A DNA stretch of 32,009 nucleotides from CF-118 sp035689345 (GTDB lineage: Bacteria; Chloroflexota; Dormibacteria; Dormibacterales; Dormibacteraceae): contig DASSLR010000055.1 in NCBI GenBank assembly GCA_035689345.1, positions 1 through 32,009 on the forward strand, given 5' to 3'. The notes beneath the pieces are model-generated. The model saw nothing but the letters and a program-made list of their open reading frames with translations, did not search any database and was not told the origin of the DNA. This document shows positions 1 through 7,778 of the stretch, in pieces. Position numbers and translations under genes: made by a program. Numbering within the stretch: the stretch's first letter is position 1; each line of letters begins with the position of its first letter.

Positions 1-27
1 ATTTCTTCACGGCAAACGATACGCGTC

Positions 28-543
28 CTAGCGGAAAGTTGCTCCCGGTGGCGCGGGCACGCCTTTTTCGCCCCGGCGGCGCCGCAGCTCGAGCTCCAGG
101 CTCTCCAGGCCGCGGGCCATCGCCCACCGGTGATTGGCGGCGAAGAACGGGCGGAGCGCGAAGCTGCCGTAGCGCAAGAGCGGCTTTTCGGCGGAGATGC
201 GCCAGTCGTACGTGACGTCGACGAAGTCGCCGTCCTCCTTCAGCGTCCACACACCCGTGCCCTCGAAGTCGCCGTGCGCCACGAGCTTGAAACCGGTGGG
301 CGGCGCGGCCTCGGTGACGGTGAAGTTCCACTTCAGCGTGTACGGGAGAAACCCTTTCGTGAACAGGCCGACCACCCGGCCCTTTCCATCAGGCCCGGCC
401 GGCTTCAGCTCCTTGACGTCGAGGTACACGGACGGCCACCAGCGCGCAAGCCCGAACGGGTCCTCGAGCACGTCGTAGACCTCGCGCGCCGTGGCCCGCA
501 GTCGCCAGCGCGTGACAAACGCGTACTCGGGCGCGCCGGCCAT
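28..543 (-). CDS. SRPBCC (START-like) family protein
   Basis: A 171-residue soluble protein that fits the SRPBCC/polyketide-cyclase fold. The N-terminal part has the usual strand followed by a helix around residues 18-35 (REVYDVLEDPFGLARWWPSV), and the middle shows the expected strands (KWNFTVTEAAPP, GVWTLKEDGDFVDVTYDW). Such proteins form a hydrophobic cavity for lipids or small ligands; the ligand here is unknown. No signal peptide or membrane segment is seen. It starts at ATG 543, two bases after the stop of the FAD oxidoreductase gene, so it is the last gene of a four-gene minus-strand operon. A lipid- or quinone-like ligand linked to the oxidoreductase is possible but is inference only. 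Confidence 0.8.
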   Translation of the reverse strand: MAGAPEYAFVTRWRLRATAREVYDVLEDPFGLARWWPSVYLDVKELKPAGPDGKGRVVGLFTKGFLPYTLKWNFTVTEAAPPTGFKLVAHGDFEGTGVWTLKEDGDFVDVTYDWRISAEKPLLRYGSFALRPFFAANHRWAMARGLESLELELRRRRGEKGVPAPPGATFR

Positions 544-545
544 CG

Positions 546-1769
546 TCAGTCCTTCAGGTTGGCCGGGTCGAGCAGCTCTTCCTTCGGGCGTTCGATCTTC
601 TGGCGCGAGCGCATGATCTCGATCAGCTTCTTGCGACCTTTCGGCGGGCCGATCATGATCGCGCCGACCAGGCGGCCGTCCTTGAAGAACAGCTTGCGGT
701 AGAACTTCTCTTCAAAGCTGTAGGTCCTGACCGACTCGAGGTCGGGCTGCACGTCGGGCGTGACCCCGGCCACGGCAAGCGTCGACCCGAACATCGTGGT
801 CGTGTACGTCGGCACGTCGAAGAAGTCCTCGTCGGCGCCCGCCATGTTGCGGGCCGCGACCTTGCCGTGCGCCTCCGCGTTGTCCCATGTGCCCATCTGG
901 TTGTGGCGCTCGACCATGAGGTCGTAGAACACCGCCACGTCACCGGCGGCGTAGACGTCGGGCGCCTTGGTGCGCAGCTTCGCGTCGGTCACGATGCCTT
1001 TGTTGAGCTCGATGCCGGTATCGCGCGCGGGCTCGGTGTAGTAATCGAGCCCGACGCCGTAGGTGAGGACGTCGAACTCGACGCGCTTGCCCTTGACCGT
1101 CTCTGCCAGGAAGCGACCGTTCAGGCGGCTGAACTTCTGCACCTCATCGGAGGTGACGAACTCCACGCCCTGCGCCTCGCCGAGCTCGCGGCAAAGGCGA
1201 CCGCCCTCCTCGTCCAGCACGTAGCGGAGGAACCAGGGGCCGCGCATGATCCACGTGACCTTGGCGGTCTTGCGAAAGCTCACGCCCTCCGCGAGCTCGT
1301 AGCCGATGAAGCTCCCGCCCATCACGAGCACGCGCTCGGCGGCGTCGGCCTTCGCGATGATCGTGTCCGTGTCGTCGATCGTCTGAAAGCCGAGAACGTG
1401 GGAGACCTGGTCTGACCCAGGCCACGGCGGCGGCTTGGGGCGCCCGCCGGTCGCGATGAGAAGCGCGTCGTAAGGAAACGCCTGGTCGTGATTCGTGCGC
1501 ACGACCTTCGCGCGCGCGTCTATCTCTGTGGCCCACGTCTCGAAGTGGATCTCGAGGTTCTGCTTCGCGTAGTCCTCGACGGTGCGCATGAACACCTTCT
1601 CGCGGCGCACCTGGCCGCGCAGGTATCGCGGCAGCGCCACCCGGTTGTACAGCGGATGCTTCTCGGCCGCGATCATCACGATCGAAGCGTCAGCGTCCGC
1701 CTTGCGCAGCTCTTCTGCGCAGGTCTGGCCGGCGATGCCGTTGCCGATGACGACGTAGCGGCGCGTCAC
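546..1769 (-). CDS. FAD/NAD(P)-dependent oxidoreductase (class III pyridine nucleotide-disulfide reductase-like)
   Basis: A 407-residue flavoprotein. The N-terminal FAD dinucleotide motif GNGIAG sits near residues 9-14, a second nucleotide fold with VMGGSFIGYELAEG lies mid-protein for NAD(P)H, and the C-terminal FAD motif YAAGDVAVFYD follows. The architecture matches rubredoxin or ferredoxin reductases and the FAD domain of NirB-type nitrite reductases. There is no redox-active CxxxxC disulfide, so it should pass electrons from NAD(P)H to an external carrier, which is not encoded nearby. The start is GTG at 1769, whose G is the last base of the upstream GNAT stop codon (TAGTG), so translation is coupled. 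Substrate unknown. Confidence 0.85.
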   Translation of the reverse strand: MTRRYVVIGNGIAGQTCAEELRKADADASIVMIAAEKHPLYNRVALPRYLRGQVRREKVFMRTVEDYAKQNLEIHFETWATEIDARAKVVRTNHDQAFPYDALLIATGGRPKPPPWPGSDQVSHVLGFQTIDDTDTIIAKADAAERVLVMGGSFIGYELAEGVSFRKTAKVTWIMRGPWFLRYVLDEEGGRLCRELGEAQGVEFVTSDEVQKFSRLNGRFLAETVKGKRVEFDVLTYGVGLDYYTEPARDTGIELNKGIVTDAKLRTKAPDVYAAGDVAVFYDLMVERHNQMGTWDNAEAHGKVAARNMAGADEDFFDVPTYTTTMFGSTLAVAGVTPDVQPDLESVRTYSFEEKFYRKLFFKDGRLVGAIMIGPPKGRKKLIEIMRSRQKIERPKEELLDPANLKD

Positions 1770-2638
1770 TAAGCGATCTGTGGCGTCAGCCTGAGGCCGT
1801 AGATGAACGCGGAGTCGTCGGCATTGGCGAAATCGTATCCGGAAGCCTCGAGGTCGTCGGCCGCCGGGTGCCCGCGCGGCACGGCCACGGTGACTCGCTC
1901 GAGGCCGTCGGCGTCGGCCTCGTAGCGCAGCGCGAACAGGAGGTCGCGAAGCGCGGCCCCCCGACCCGCGATGAAGGCCACGGCCAGCGACTCACCGCTC
2001 CAGGAGCGGCGCAGGCCCGCCACGGCACGTCCTCCGGGAGCGACGCGCAGCATGCCCACGCCGGCAAGCCTCGCGAGCTCCGACGCGTCGAGGTTGCGCG
2101 CGCCGTTGAGGTCGCCGCTCAAACCGTTGTAGAGCTCGATCCCGGGACTCGCAGCGGCGACCCTCCATAGCCTCTCGGCCTCGGCGGCGTCGGGCATGTT
2201 GGCCGGCTCGCCGCCCTCGACCCGCGAAGCCTCCCACCACCGGATGTCGACGAGCCGCCTGAAGCCCACCGATTCGAACAGGTGCGACGCGACCTCGTTG
2301 AAGGTGGCGAGCCTGATCTCCGCGAAACCCTGCTCGCGCGTCTCGGCGATGGCCGACTCGAGCATCGCTCGGGCGATGCCCTGGCGCTGGTGCGTCGTCG
2401 CCACGCGCAGGCCCTCGTACCAGACGAGTCCGGGCGCGTAGGGCCGCAGCCTTTGCAGGCCGACCACCACGCCGTCGACCTCCGCAGCCTGGAATGCGGC
2501 GGTCGCGTCGGCGATCCACTCGTCGAAGACATCCGCGATGTAGTCGTTGCCACCCCAGATGTCGCTCGTCATCTCGGCGACCCGGTCGCGATCAGCCGGC
2601 CGCACCGGACGCAGGACTACGTCTTGCGCGGTTGCCAA
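1769..2638 (-). CDS. GNAT-family acetyltransferase, two-domain
   Basis: A 289-residue protein with two GNAT halves. The first carries the acetyl-CoA binding signature near residues 75-90 (VATTHQRQGIARAMLESAI) and the FNEVASHLFESVGFRRL strand-helix typical of the family; the second half is degenerate, with only WSGESLAVAFIAGRG and the closing strands. I chose TTG at 2638 because it keeps the first beta strand (VVLRPVRPADRDRVAEM) and has GGGGA seven bases upstream. The next ATG, at 2572, would cut that strand off. The gene overlaps the upstream methyltransferase stop by 22 bases. The acceptor substrate is unknown. Confidence 0.8.
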   Translation of the reverse strand: MATAQDVVLRPVRPADRDRVAEMTSDIWGGNDYIADVFDEWIADATAAFQAAEVDGVVVGLQRLRPYAPGLVWYEGLRVATTHQRQGIARAMLESAIAETREQGFAEIRLATFNEVASHLFESVGFRRLVDIRWWEASRVEGGEPANMPDAAEAERLWRVAAASPGIELYNGLSGDLNGARNLDASELARLAGVGMLRVAPGGRAVAGLRRSWSGESLAVAFIAGRGAALRDLLFALRYEADADGLERVTVAVPRGHPAADDLEASGYDFANADDSAFIYGLRLTPQIA

Positions 2639-3426
2639 TGCGCGATCCCCGAAACGGTCAAGCCGGCGTCGTAAACGAGCTCGTCGCCGTCGCGCACGAG
2701 CATCCGCTGCAGCTCCGCGGAGACGGCGTCGTTCCAGCCTTCGCCGAACAGCGGCGCGCAGTCCTCGATCGCGTCTTCGAGTGAGCTGTAGCGATTGACC
2801 ACCGGATAGCTGATGAAGGTCACGTCCGGATGGATGCCGAGCTGCAGCAGGACGAGGAACAGGTCGCTGAACTGCGTGATGCGCGGCGCCGGATGGGTCG
2901 CGAGGCGGTCGCGCAGCACGTTGGCCGGATGTGGAACCGGTCCCTCCCGCAGCATGATGAACACGCGCTCCCGCGCCGACCTCTCCATCTTCTCGACGAA
3001 CGGCACCACGTCCGCGACTCCGTACAGCACGTGGCTGCAGATGACGAGATCGGCGGGCGCGACCTCGGCGTCCTCCCACGCGCTCGCGATCACGGTGAGG
3101 TTGGGCAGCGCGGGTAGGTGCGCCCGCATTCCCTCCGAAGGCTCGACGGCCGTCACCCACTCGAGCCTGTCCGCCAGCGGGACGGAGTGCCGGCCCGCGC
3201 CCGCTCCGACGTCGATCAGCGTCTTGCGGGGTGAGACATACGGGTCCACAACCGCCAGGAACTGGTCGACCCGTGTCGTGGTCGAACGCGCGTAGGTGGC
3301 CGCGCGGCGGTCCCAGTAGCGAGGGTCGCTGTGGCCGTGTGTGGCCGCGCTCTCGCGATCGAGCACGAGCTGGCGCCAGTGCTCGATCCAATCGATGCCC
3401 GCGACACGGTTGGCGGTTGCGTCCAC
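2617..3426 (-). CDS. Class I SAM-dependent methyltransferase
   Basis: A 269-residue methyltransferase. Motif I is DVGAGAGRH near residues 72-80, followed by the acidic strand end (VTAVEPSEGMRAHLP) and the post-II region (ADLVICSHVLYGVADVVPFVEKM). Substrate not predictable. It leads a minus-strand operon with GNAT, oxidoreductase and SRPBCC genes. Two GTG codons compete as start, 3435 and 3426. I favour 3426 because a TAGGGT hexamer lies exactly seven bases upstream, fitting a leaderless transcript; 3435 would lie inside that hexamer. A much longer open frame continues upstream to 4248, but it runs antisense through the ThyX-like gene and is not protein-like. Confidence 0.82.
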   Translation of the reverse strand: MDATANRVAGIDWIEHWRQLVLDRESAATHGHSDPRYWDRRAATYARSTTTRVDQFLAVVDPYVSPRKTLIDVGAGAGRHSVPLADRLEWVTAVEPSEGMRAHLPALPNLTVIASAWEDAEVAPADLVICSHVLYGVADVVPFVEKMERSARERVFIMLREGPVPHPANVLRDRLATHPAPRITQFSDLFLVLLQLGIHPDVTFISYPVVNRYSSLEDAIEDCAPLFGEGWNDAVSAELQRMLVRDGDELVYDAGLTVSGIAHWQPRKT

Positions 3427-3433
3427 GACGCTC

Positions 3434-3439
3434 ACCCTA
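3434..3439 (-). promoter_or_regulatory. -10-like element TAGGGT for the methyltransferase operon
   Basis: Reads TAGGGT on the minus strand with seven bases to the GTG at 3426. No clear -35 box. The spacing implies transcription starting at or next to the start codon. Confidence 0.42.
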
Positions 3440-3475
3440 CCGCCTCGCGAAGCCTGGGGAGAAATCGGGGACAAG

Positions 3476-3481
3476 TACCAT
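3476..3481 (+). promoter_or_regulatory. -10-like element TACCAT for the ThyX-like gene
   Basis: TACCAT lies eight bases before the GTG at 3490. There is no Shine-Dalgarno at the normal distance (the GGGGA at 3457-3460 is too far), so a leaderless start is the simplest reading. It lies in the 63-bp divergent gap shared with the methyltransferase operon. Confidence 0.42.
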
Positions 3482-3489
3482 GCAAAGCT

Positions 3490-5067
3490 GTGGAGTTCTC
3501 CCCCTCGGAAGCCGCGCTCCTCAGCCGGTATTTCACCAACCTCGACCGGCCGGTGTTCGCCCTGCGCAACCTGCCGGAGGTCGTGAAGGGGGCGCTCTTC
3601 TCGCGCTATTCGCGCACCGAGAAGAGCCTGCGCCGCGTCTTGCTCGACGAGTTCATCAACGACCCGGCGTCCGGGTTCGAGGGCATTGCGGGCGCGGCCC
3701 CTGCGACCGACGACATGGTGGCGGTGAGGCGCGCGGAGGAGTTCTACGAGCGCGTGCTGGTCGGCTACGGGGACGATTCGGTCGCCGAGCTGGCGGGCGC
3801 GCACGTGGCGGTGGAGCGCGTCTCCACCATCGCGGCCAAGGCCCTCGAGGACAGCCGGATCGGCATCTCGCCGCTGGAGAAGTCGACGCGCTACGTGCGC
3901 TTCGACCGGCCCGGTCCCGACGGCCGGCGGCTCTTTCACCGCGGCCCCGAGCTCGCCCATCCTGACTACGAGCCGGCGGCGGACGCGCTCTTCGACGCGT
4001 ACACCAGCCTTCTGGAGCCGCTCCTCACCGCCATCCGCGAGCGCTTTCCGATCGAGCCAGACGAGACCGACCGCGCCTGGAAGTCCGCCACGCGCGCCAA
4101 GGCGTTCGACCTTCTGCGCGGGCTCCTGCCCGCGGGCACGCTCACCAACCTCGGCCTGTTCGGCAACGGGCGGGCGTTCGAATACCTCATGACCAAGCTG
4201 GCCGCCAGCGAGCTGCCGGAATGCCGGACCCTCGCCACCGACCTGCACCGCGAGCTGGTCGAGGTCATCCCGTCTTTCGTCAAGCGGGCGCTCGACGAGA
4301 AGTACGGCAGGCCGGCGGCGGACCGGCTGGTCCGGATCCGGACGGCGATGCAGAAGGCGGGCCGGCGCTCAGGCGCGCCGGCGCAGCCGGGGGTGCGGCT
4401 CATCGGCTATGACCCGGACGCCGAGCGCAAGGTGGTCGAGGCGGCGCTCTTTCCGTACGGCGACGCGCCCCTCGAGACCGCCACGGCGGCCGATGCCGAC
4501 GAAGTCCTGGAAGCCCTGCTCGGGGATCGTGCCAACCGGCGCCAGCGCGCGCCGCGCGCCCTGGAACGCGCCCAGTACGAGTTCGAGATCGTGGCGAACT
4601 TTGCCGCCTACCGCGACCTGCACCGGCACCGGATGCTCACCCAGGACCGCCAGCTGCTCGGGACCGCGCTGGGCTACGACACCCCGCCGGGCCTGGTCGA
4701 GCTCGGGATGGACGGCGTGTTCCAGCGGGCGGTCGAAGCCGCGGCCGGCGCGCACCGTCGCATGGAGTCCGCGCTCGGGCCGGCGCTCGCCCAGTACGTC
4801 GTCCCGCTCGCCTTCCGGGTGCGCTGGTACTTCCGCGTCAACCTGCGCGAGCTGTACCACCTGTGCGAGCTGCGCACGACCCCCCAGGGGCACCCGGACT
4901 ACCGCCACGTGGCGCAGGAGATGTTCCGGCTCGCTTCGGAAGTTCACCCGCGTTTGACGCGATTCGCGACCTTCGTGGACATGGGCCCGGGGGACGAGCT
5001 GGAGCGCCGCAAGTCGGAGCGCCGCCTGGACGAAAAACTCAGGACGCTCGGCGGTCCGGTGCTATAG
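3490..5067 (+). CDS. Tandem-domain ThyX-like (FAD-dependent thymidylate synthase family) protein
   Basis: A 525-residue protein made of two ThyX-like halves; catalytic ThyX proteins are typically about half this length. The family's signature is RHRxxSxNExSxR(Y). Here the first half keeps the later part (S127, E130, S132, R134, Y135 in SPLEKSTRY) but lacks the RHR. The second half keeps RHR at 379-381 (LHRHRMLTQDRQ) but has T, D and R where S, N and E are expected. The second half also has NLRELYHLCELR from residue 451, which resembles the C-terminal FAD/dUMP-binding helix of ThyX. Whether it makes dTMP is doubtful. The start is GTG 3490, with no good alternative in frame. It is divergent from the methyltransferase operon. 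Confidence 0.8.
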   Translation: MEFSPSEAALLSRYFTNLDRPVFALRNLPEVVKGALFSRYSRTEKSLRRVLLDEFINDPASGFEGIAGAAPATDDMVAVRRAEEFYERVLVGYGDDSVAELAGAHVAVERVSTIAAKALEDSRIGISPLEKSTRYVRFDRPGPDGRRLFHRGPELAHPDYEPAADALFDAYTSLLEPLLTAIRERFPIEPDETDRAWKSATRAKAFDLLRGLLPAGTLTNLGLFGNGRAFEYLMTKLAASELPECRTLATDLHRELVEVIPSFVKRALDEKYGRPAADRLVRIRTAMQKAGRRSGAPAQPGVRLIGYDPDAERKVVEAALFPYGDAPLETATAADADEVLEALLGDRANRRQRAPRALERAQYEFEIVANFAAYRDLHRHRMLTQDRQLLGTALGYDTPPGLVELGMDGVFQRAVEAAAGAHRRMESALGPALAQYVVPLAFRVRWYFRVNLRELYHLCELRTTPQGHPDYRHVAQEMFRLASEVHPRLTRFATFVDMGPGDELERRKSERRLDEKLRTLGGPVL

Positions 5068-5105
5068 CATCAGCGGCACTTTTCGTGGAGGGAGGGGTCA
5101 CCAAG

Positions 5106-5294
5106 ATGCCGTCAGAGCCTGAGGTTTCACCCGAGCGCGACCGGCGCGTCGCCCAGAGGCGCTCGGACATGGACCGCCGTTTCGGTGAGCGACGTCGACC
5201 CGAGCGGGCGGTGGTGGGCCGGCGCGTCCTTTTCATCGACCGCCGCGTCGCCGAGAGGCGCGAAGCCCAGAACCTGGCCTACCAACCGGCCTAA
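5106..5294 (+). CDS. Small arginine-rich protein with D/E-R-R repeats
   Basis: A 62-residue protein with 17 arginines and no recognised domain. Arg-Arg pairs, mostly preceded by D, E or Q, recur at residues 12-14, 17-19, 23-25, 28-31, 45-47 and 50-52. The block DRRVAQRR at 12-19 is nearly repeated as DRRVAERR at 45-52. A very strong Shine-Dalgarno (GGAGGGAGGGG, 5087-5097) precedes ATG 5106, which argues that it is really translated. It could bind nucleic acid or acidic surfaces, or form a charged helix; function unknown. It follows the ThyX-like gene by 38 bases and is followed directly by two overlapping palindromes. Confidence 0.65.
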   Translation: MPSEPEVSPERDRRVAQRRSDMDRRFGERRRPERAVVGRRVLFIDRRVAERREAQNLAYQPA

Positions 5295-5310
5295 GGGGAC
5301 TGAGTCCCCT
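5294..5310. repeat. Small palindrome AGGGGAC-TGA-GTCCCCT
   Basis: Perfect 7-bp stem with a 3-base loop, starting on the last base of the small gene's stop codon and running into the 38-bp repeat. Its GGGGAC/GTCCCC core recurs in the hairpin at 16821-16846. There is no T-tract. Confidence 0.6.
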
Positions 5311-5343
5311 CTCCCGCTTGCGGGAGAGGGTTAGGGTGAGGGC
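5306..5343 (+). repeat. 38-bp dispersed palindromic repeat, copy 1
   Basis: Identical over 38 bases and in the same orientation as the copy at 31414-31451. It consists of a perfect 11-bp inverted repeat (CCCTCTCCCGC, TT, GCGGGAGAGGG, 5307-5330) and a TTAGGGTGAGGGC tail. It resembles the REP-type intergenic palindromes found in many bacteria. It ends exactly one base before the GTG start of the asparaginase-type gene, and its tail contains a TAGGGT hexamer six bases from that GTG. Confidence 0.85.
5332..5337 (+). promoter_or_regulatory. -10-like TAGGGT inside the 38-bp repeat
   Basis: TAGGGT is six bases before GTG 5344 and is wholly part of the repeat tail. The methyltransferase gene has the same hexamer at almost the same distance. 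If functional, the repeat brought the promoter with it. The AGGGTGAGG stretch could instead act as a weak Shine-Dalgarno. Confidence 0.33.
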
Positions 5344-6180
5344 GTGCCTGTGCGCGTGGCTAGACCCGCCCTGATCGTCCACGGCGGCGCCGGCCCTGTG
5401 CCGCCCGCCGAGCTGCCCGAACGGCAGGCGGCCGTCGAGCGCGCCCTCGAGGCCGGCTGGCGGCGTATCGGGGATGGAGCCGTCGAAGCCGCGGTCGCGG
5501 CCGTGCGGCACCTGGAGGACGAGCCGCTGCTCAACGCCGGCATCGGGGCGTGTCTCAACGCCGACGGGGTGGTCGAGCTCGATGCGGGGGTCATGGACGG
5601 CCGCGACCGCAGCGCCGGCGGAGTGGCCTGCCTGCGCGACGTCCGGCATCCCATCGATCTCGCGCTCGCCGTCATGCGCGACGGCCGCCACGTGCTGCTC
5701 GCGGCCGATGGCGCTTCGCGTTTCGCCCGAGAGCACGGCCTCGAGATGTGCGACCCGTCGATCTTCATCACCGACCGCAAGCGCCAGGAGCTCGCTCAGG
5801 GCGCGGACACAGTGGGTGCGGTGGCGCGCGACGCTGACGGCCACCTCGGCGTGGCGGTGTCGACGGGCGGCCGGACCGGCAAGCTGCCTGGACGGATCGG
5901 CGATTCGCCCATCGCCGGCGCGGGCTTCTACGCCGACGATCGCCATGGCGCGATCGTCGGCACCGGCGTGGGCGAGGCATTCATCCGCCTCGGTCTGAGC
6001 CGTGTCGCGATCGTCGAGCTCGAGCACGGGATGGATCCCGCCGCGGTCGCGAAGGGTGCGATCGAATGGCTCGGCCGGTCGATGGACGCCGGCGGCGGCG
6101 TAATCCTCATCGGCCGCGAGGGCGAGCCGCAAGCGGCTTTCAACACGCCCGCGATGCCGTGGGCGATGAAAATCGAGTGA
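5344..6180 (+). CDS. Isoaspartyl peptidase / L-asparaginase (plant-type Ntn-hydrolase)
   Basis: A 278-residue asparaginase-2 family protein. The N-terminal ALIVHGGAG is the family's opening strand. Thr156 in the GADTVGAVA motif is the expected autocleavage site and catalytic nucleophile; the TGGRTGKLPGRIGDSP segment after it is the typical substrate loop. The precursor should split into alpha and beta chains and hydrolyse L-asparagine or beta-aspartyl dipeptides, releasing ammonia or aspartate. In-frame GTGs at 5344, 5350 and 5356 compete; 5344 is the longest and abuts the repeat. The stop overlaps the next start (GTGA at 6177), so it is coupled to the ThDP enzyme and glutamate dehydrogenase. 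Confidence 0.88.
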   Translation: MPVRVARPALIVHGGAGPVPPAELPERQAAVERALEAGWRRIGDGAVEAAVAAVRHLEDEPLLNAGIGACLNADGVVELDAGVMDGRDRSAGGVACLRDVRHPIDLALAVMRDGRHVLLAADGASRFAREHGLEMCDPSIFITDRKRQELAQGADTVGAVARDADGHLGVAVSTGGRTGKLPGRIGDSPIAGAGFYADDRHGAIVGTGVGEAFIRLGLSRVAIVELEHGMDPAAVAKGAIEWLGRSMDAGGGVILIGREGEPQAAFNTPAMPWAMKIE

Positions 6181-7778
6181 GCGATTCCGGCAACACGGGC
6201 GAGCTAATCGCGCTCGCCCTGAAACGGGCGGGCGTGTCCCATCTGTTCACCCTCAACGGCGGCCACATCTGGCCCATCCTCACGGGCGCGACCGAGCACG
6301 ACATCCGCATCATCGACGTGCGGCACGAGCAGTCAGCCGCTTTCGCCGCGGAGGGCTGGGCGAAGGTGACGCGCGAGTGCGGGGTGGCCGCCGTCACGGC
6401 GGGGCCGGGCGTCACCAACGCCGTCACGGCCCTGGCGCAGGCCCAGTCGGGCGACAGCCCGATGCTTCTTCTGGGCGGCCGCGCGCCGGTTGCGCGCTGG
6501 GGCATGGGCTCGCTCCAGGAGATGGACCACGTCGCGGTCGTGCACTCCATGACCAAGAAGGCGATGACCCTGGATTCGCCCGAAGACGCGTTCGCGTGCG
6601 TGCTGGAGCTCATCCGCGTGGCGCTCAGCCGGCGCACCGGACCTGTGTTCATGGACATCCCCATCGACGTGTTCTTCGGCGCTGCCGACCTCCCCGAGGC
6701 GACCGAGCACCTGACGCGCGACCCCGGCCCGCCGCCGGACCCCGACCGCATCGCCGCGGTCGCGAAGGCGCTGCGCGAAGCGAAACGACCCGTCGTCCTC
6801 GCCGGGGCCGGCGTCTGGTGGGCGCGCGCCGAAGACGATCTGCGCGAGCTGGTCGAGGGCGGCCGGTTTCCGCTGATCGTCAACGGCATGGCGCGAGGCA
6901 TGCTCGCGCCAGACCATCCCCTGTATTTTTCGCGCGCGCGAAGCAAGGCGCTGCGCGAGGCCGACGTCGTCGTCGTGCTGGGCGCGCGCCTGGATTTCCG
7001 CCTCAACTTCGGCCAGCCGCCGGTGTTCGGTGAGGAGACTCGAATCTTGCACATCGACGTCGATCGTGCCGAGGTCACGGGCGGGCTTCAGGCCGCGATC
7101 GCCGGTCTGGCCTCCGCGGCCGGAGGCCCACCGCGCCAGGACTGGCTCGACATGCTCAGGCTGGCGGAGACCGAGGGACGCGCGCGCGACGCCAGGATGG
7201 CGGAGTCCGACTCCACGCCGGTTCACCCCGCTAGGCTCATCGCCGAGGTCGCACGCTTTGCCGATCCCGACGCGATCATCGTCGGCGACGGCGGCGACTT
7301 CGTGTCCTTCGCCGGCAGGCTGATCGAGCGCCAGAAGCCTGGCCTGTGGATCGACCCCGGGCCGTTCGGCGCCCTGGGCTCGGGGCCGGCCTACGCGATG
7401 GCCGCCAGGCTCGCGCATCCGGACCGGCAGGTGATCCTCCTGTCCGGGGACGGGGCGTTCGGCTTCTCGGCGATGGAGTTCGACACGCTGGTCCGCCACA
7501 AGATCCCGGTCGTCTGCGTGATCGGCAACAACGGCATCTGGGGGCTGGAGAAGCACCCGATGCGGAGCATGCTCGGCATCAGCATCGCCGCCGACCTGGC
7601 GCCGAGGACCCGCTACGACCAGGTCGTGGAGGCCGTGGGCGGCTTCGGCCAGATGGTCGACCGGCCGCAGGAGATCCGGCCGGCCCTGGAACGGGCGTTC
7701 AAGTCGGGGGTGCCGGCCTGCGTCAACGTTATTTGCGACCCGGAAGCGGAATATCCGCGATCATCAATCCTGATGTGA
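6177..7778 (+). CDS. ThDP-dependent enzyme of the acetolactate synthase / 2-hydroxyacyl-CoA lyase group
   Basis: A 533-residue enzyme with the three-domain ThDP layout. The N-terminal PYR domain has the cofactor-activating Glu51 in VRHEQSAAFAAEG and then VTAGPGVTNAV. A central Rossmann-like domain follows (PVVLAGAGVWWARAE). The C-terminal PP domain has the ThDP/Mg motif from G424-D425-G426 to N451-N452. It resembles acetolactate synthase, oxalyl-CoA decarboxylase and benzaldehyde lyase relatives. No ilvN-like regulatory subunit is adjacent, and the neighbours are amide and amino-acid catabolic genes, so a 2-oxoacid or acyl-CoA lyase is more likely than branched-chain synthesis. The start is GTG 6177 in a GTGA overlap. 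Substrate unknown. Confidence 0.85.
   Translation: MSDSGNTGELIALALKRAGVSHLFTLNGGHIWPILTGATEHDIRIIDVRHEQSAAFAAEGWAKVTRECGVAAVTAGPGVTNAVTALAQAQSGDSPMLLLGGRAPVARWGMGSLQEMDHVAVVHSMTKKAMTLDSPEDAFACVLELIRVALSRRTGPVFMDIPIDVFFGAADLPEATEHLTRDPGPPPDPDRIAAVAKALREAKRPVVLAGAGVWWARAEDDLRELVEGGRFPLIVNGMARGMLAPDHPLYFSRARSKALREADVVVVLGARLDFRLNFGQPPVFGEETRILHIDVDRAEVTGGLQAAIAGLASAAGGPPRQDWLDMLRLAETEGRARDARMAESDSTPVHPARLIAEVARFADPDAIIVGDGGDFVSFAGRLIERQKPGLWIDPGPFGALGSGPAYAMAARLAHPDRQVILLSGDGAFGFSAMEFDTLVRHKIPVVCVIGNNGIWGLEKHPMRSMLGISIAADLAPRTRYDQVVEAVGGFGQMVDRPQEIRPALERAFKSGVPACVNVICDPEAEYPRSSILM

Noticed and set aside
3427..4248. Long minus-strand open frame extending the methyltransferase upstream
   Set aside because: It runs antisense through the conserved ThyX-like gene and its translation is low-complexity; GC-rich DNA gives many such frames.
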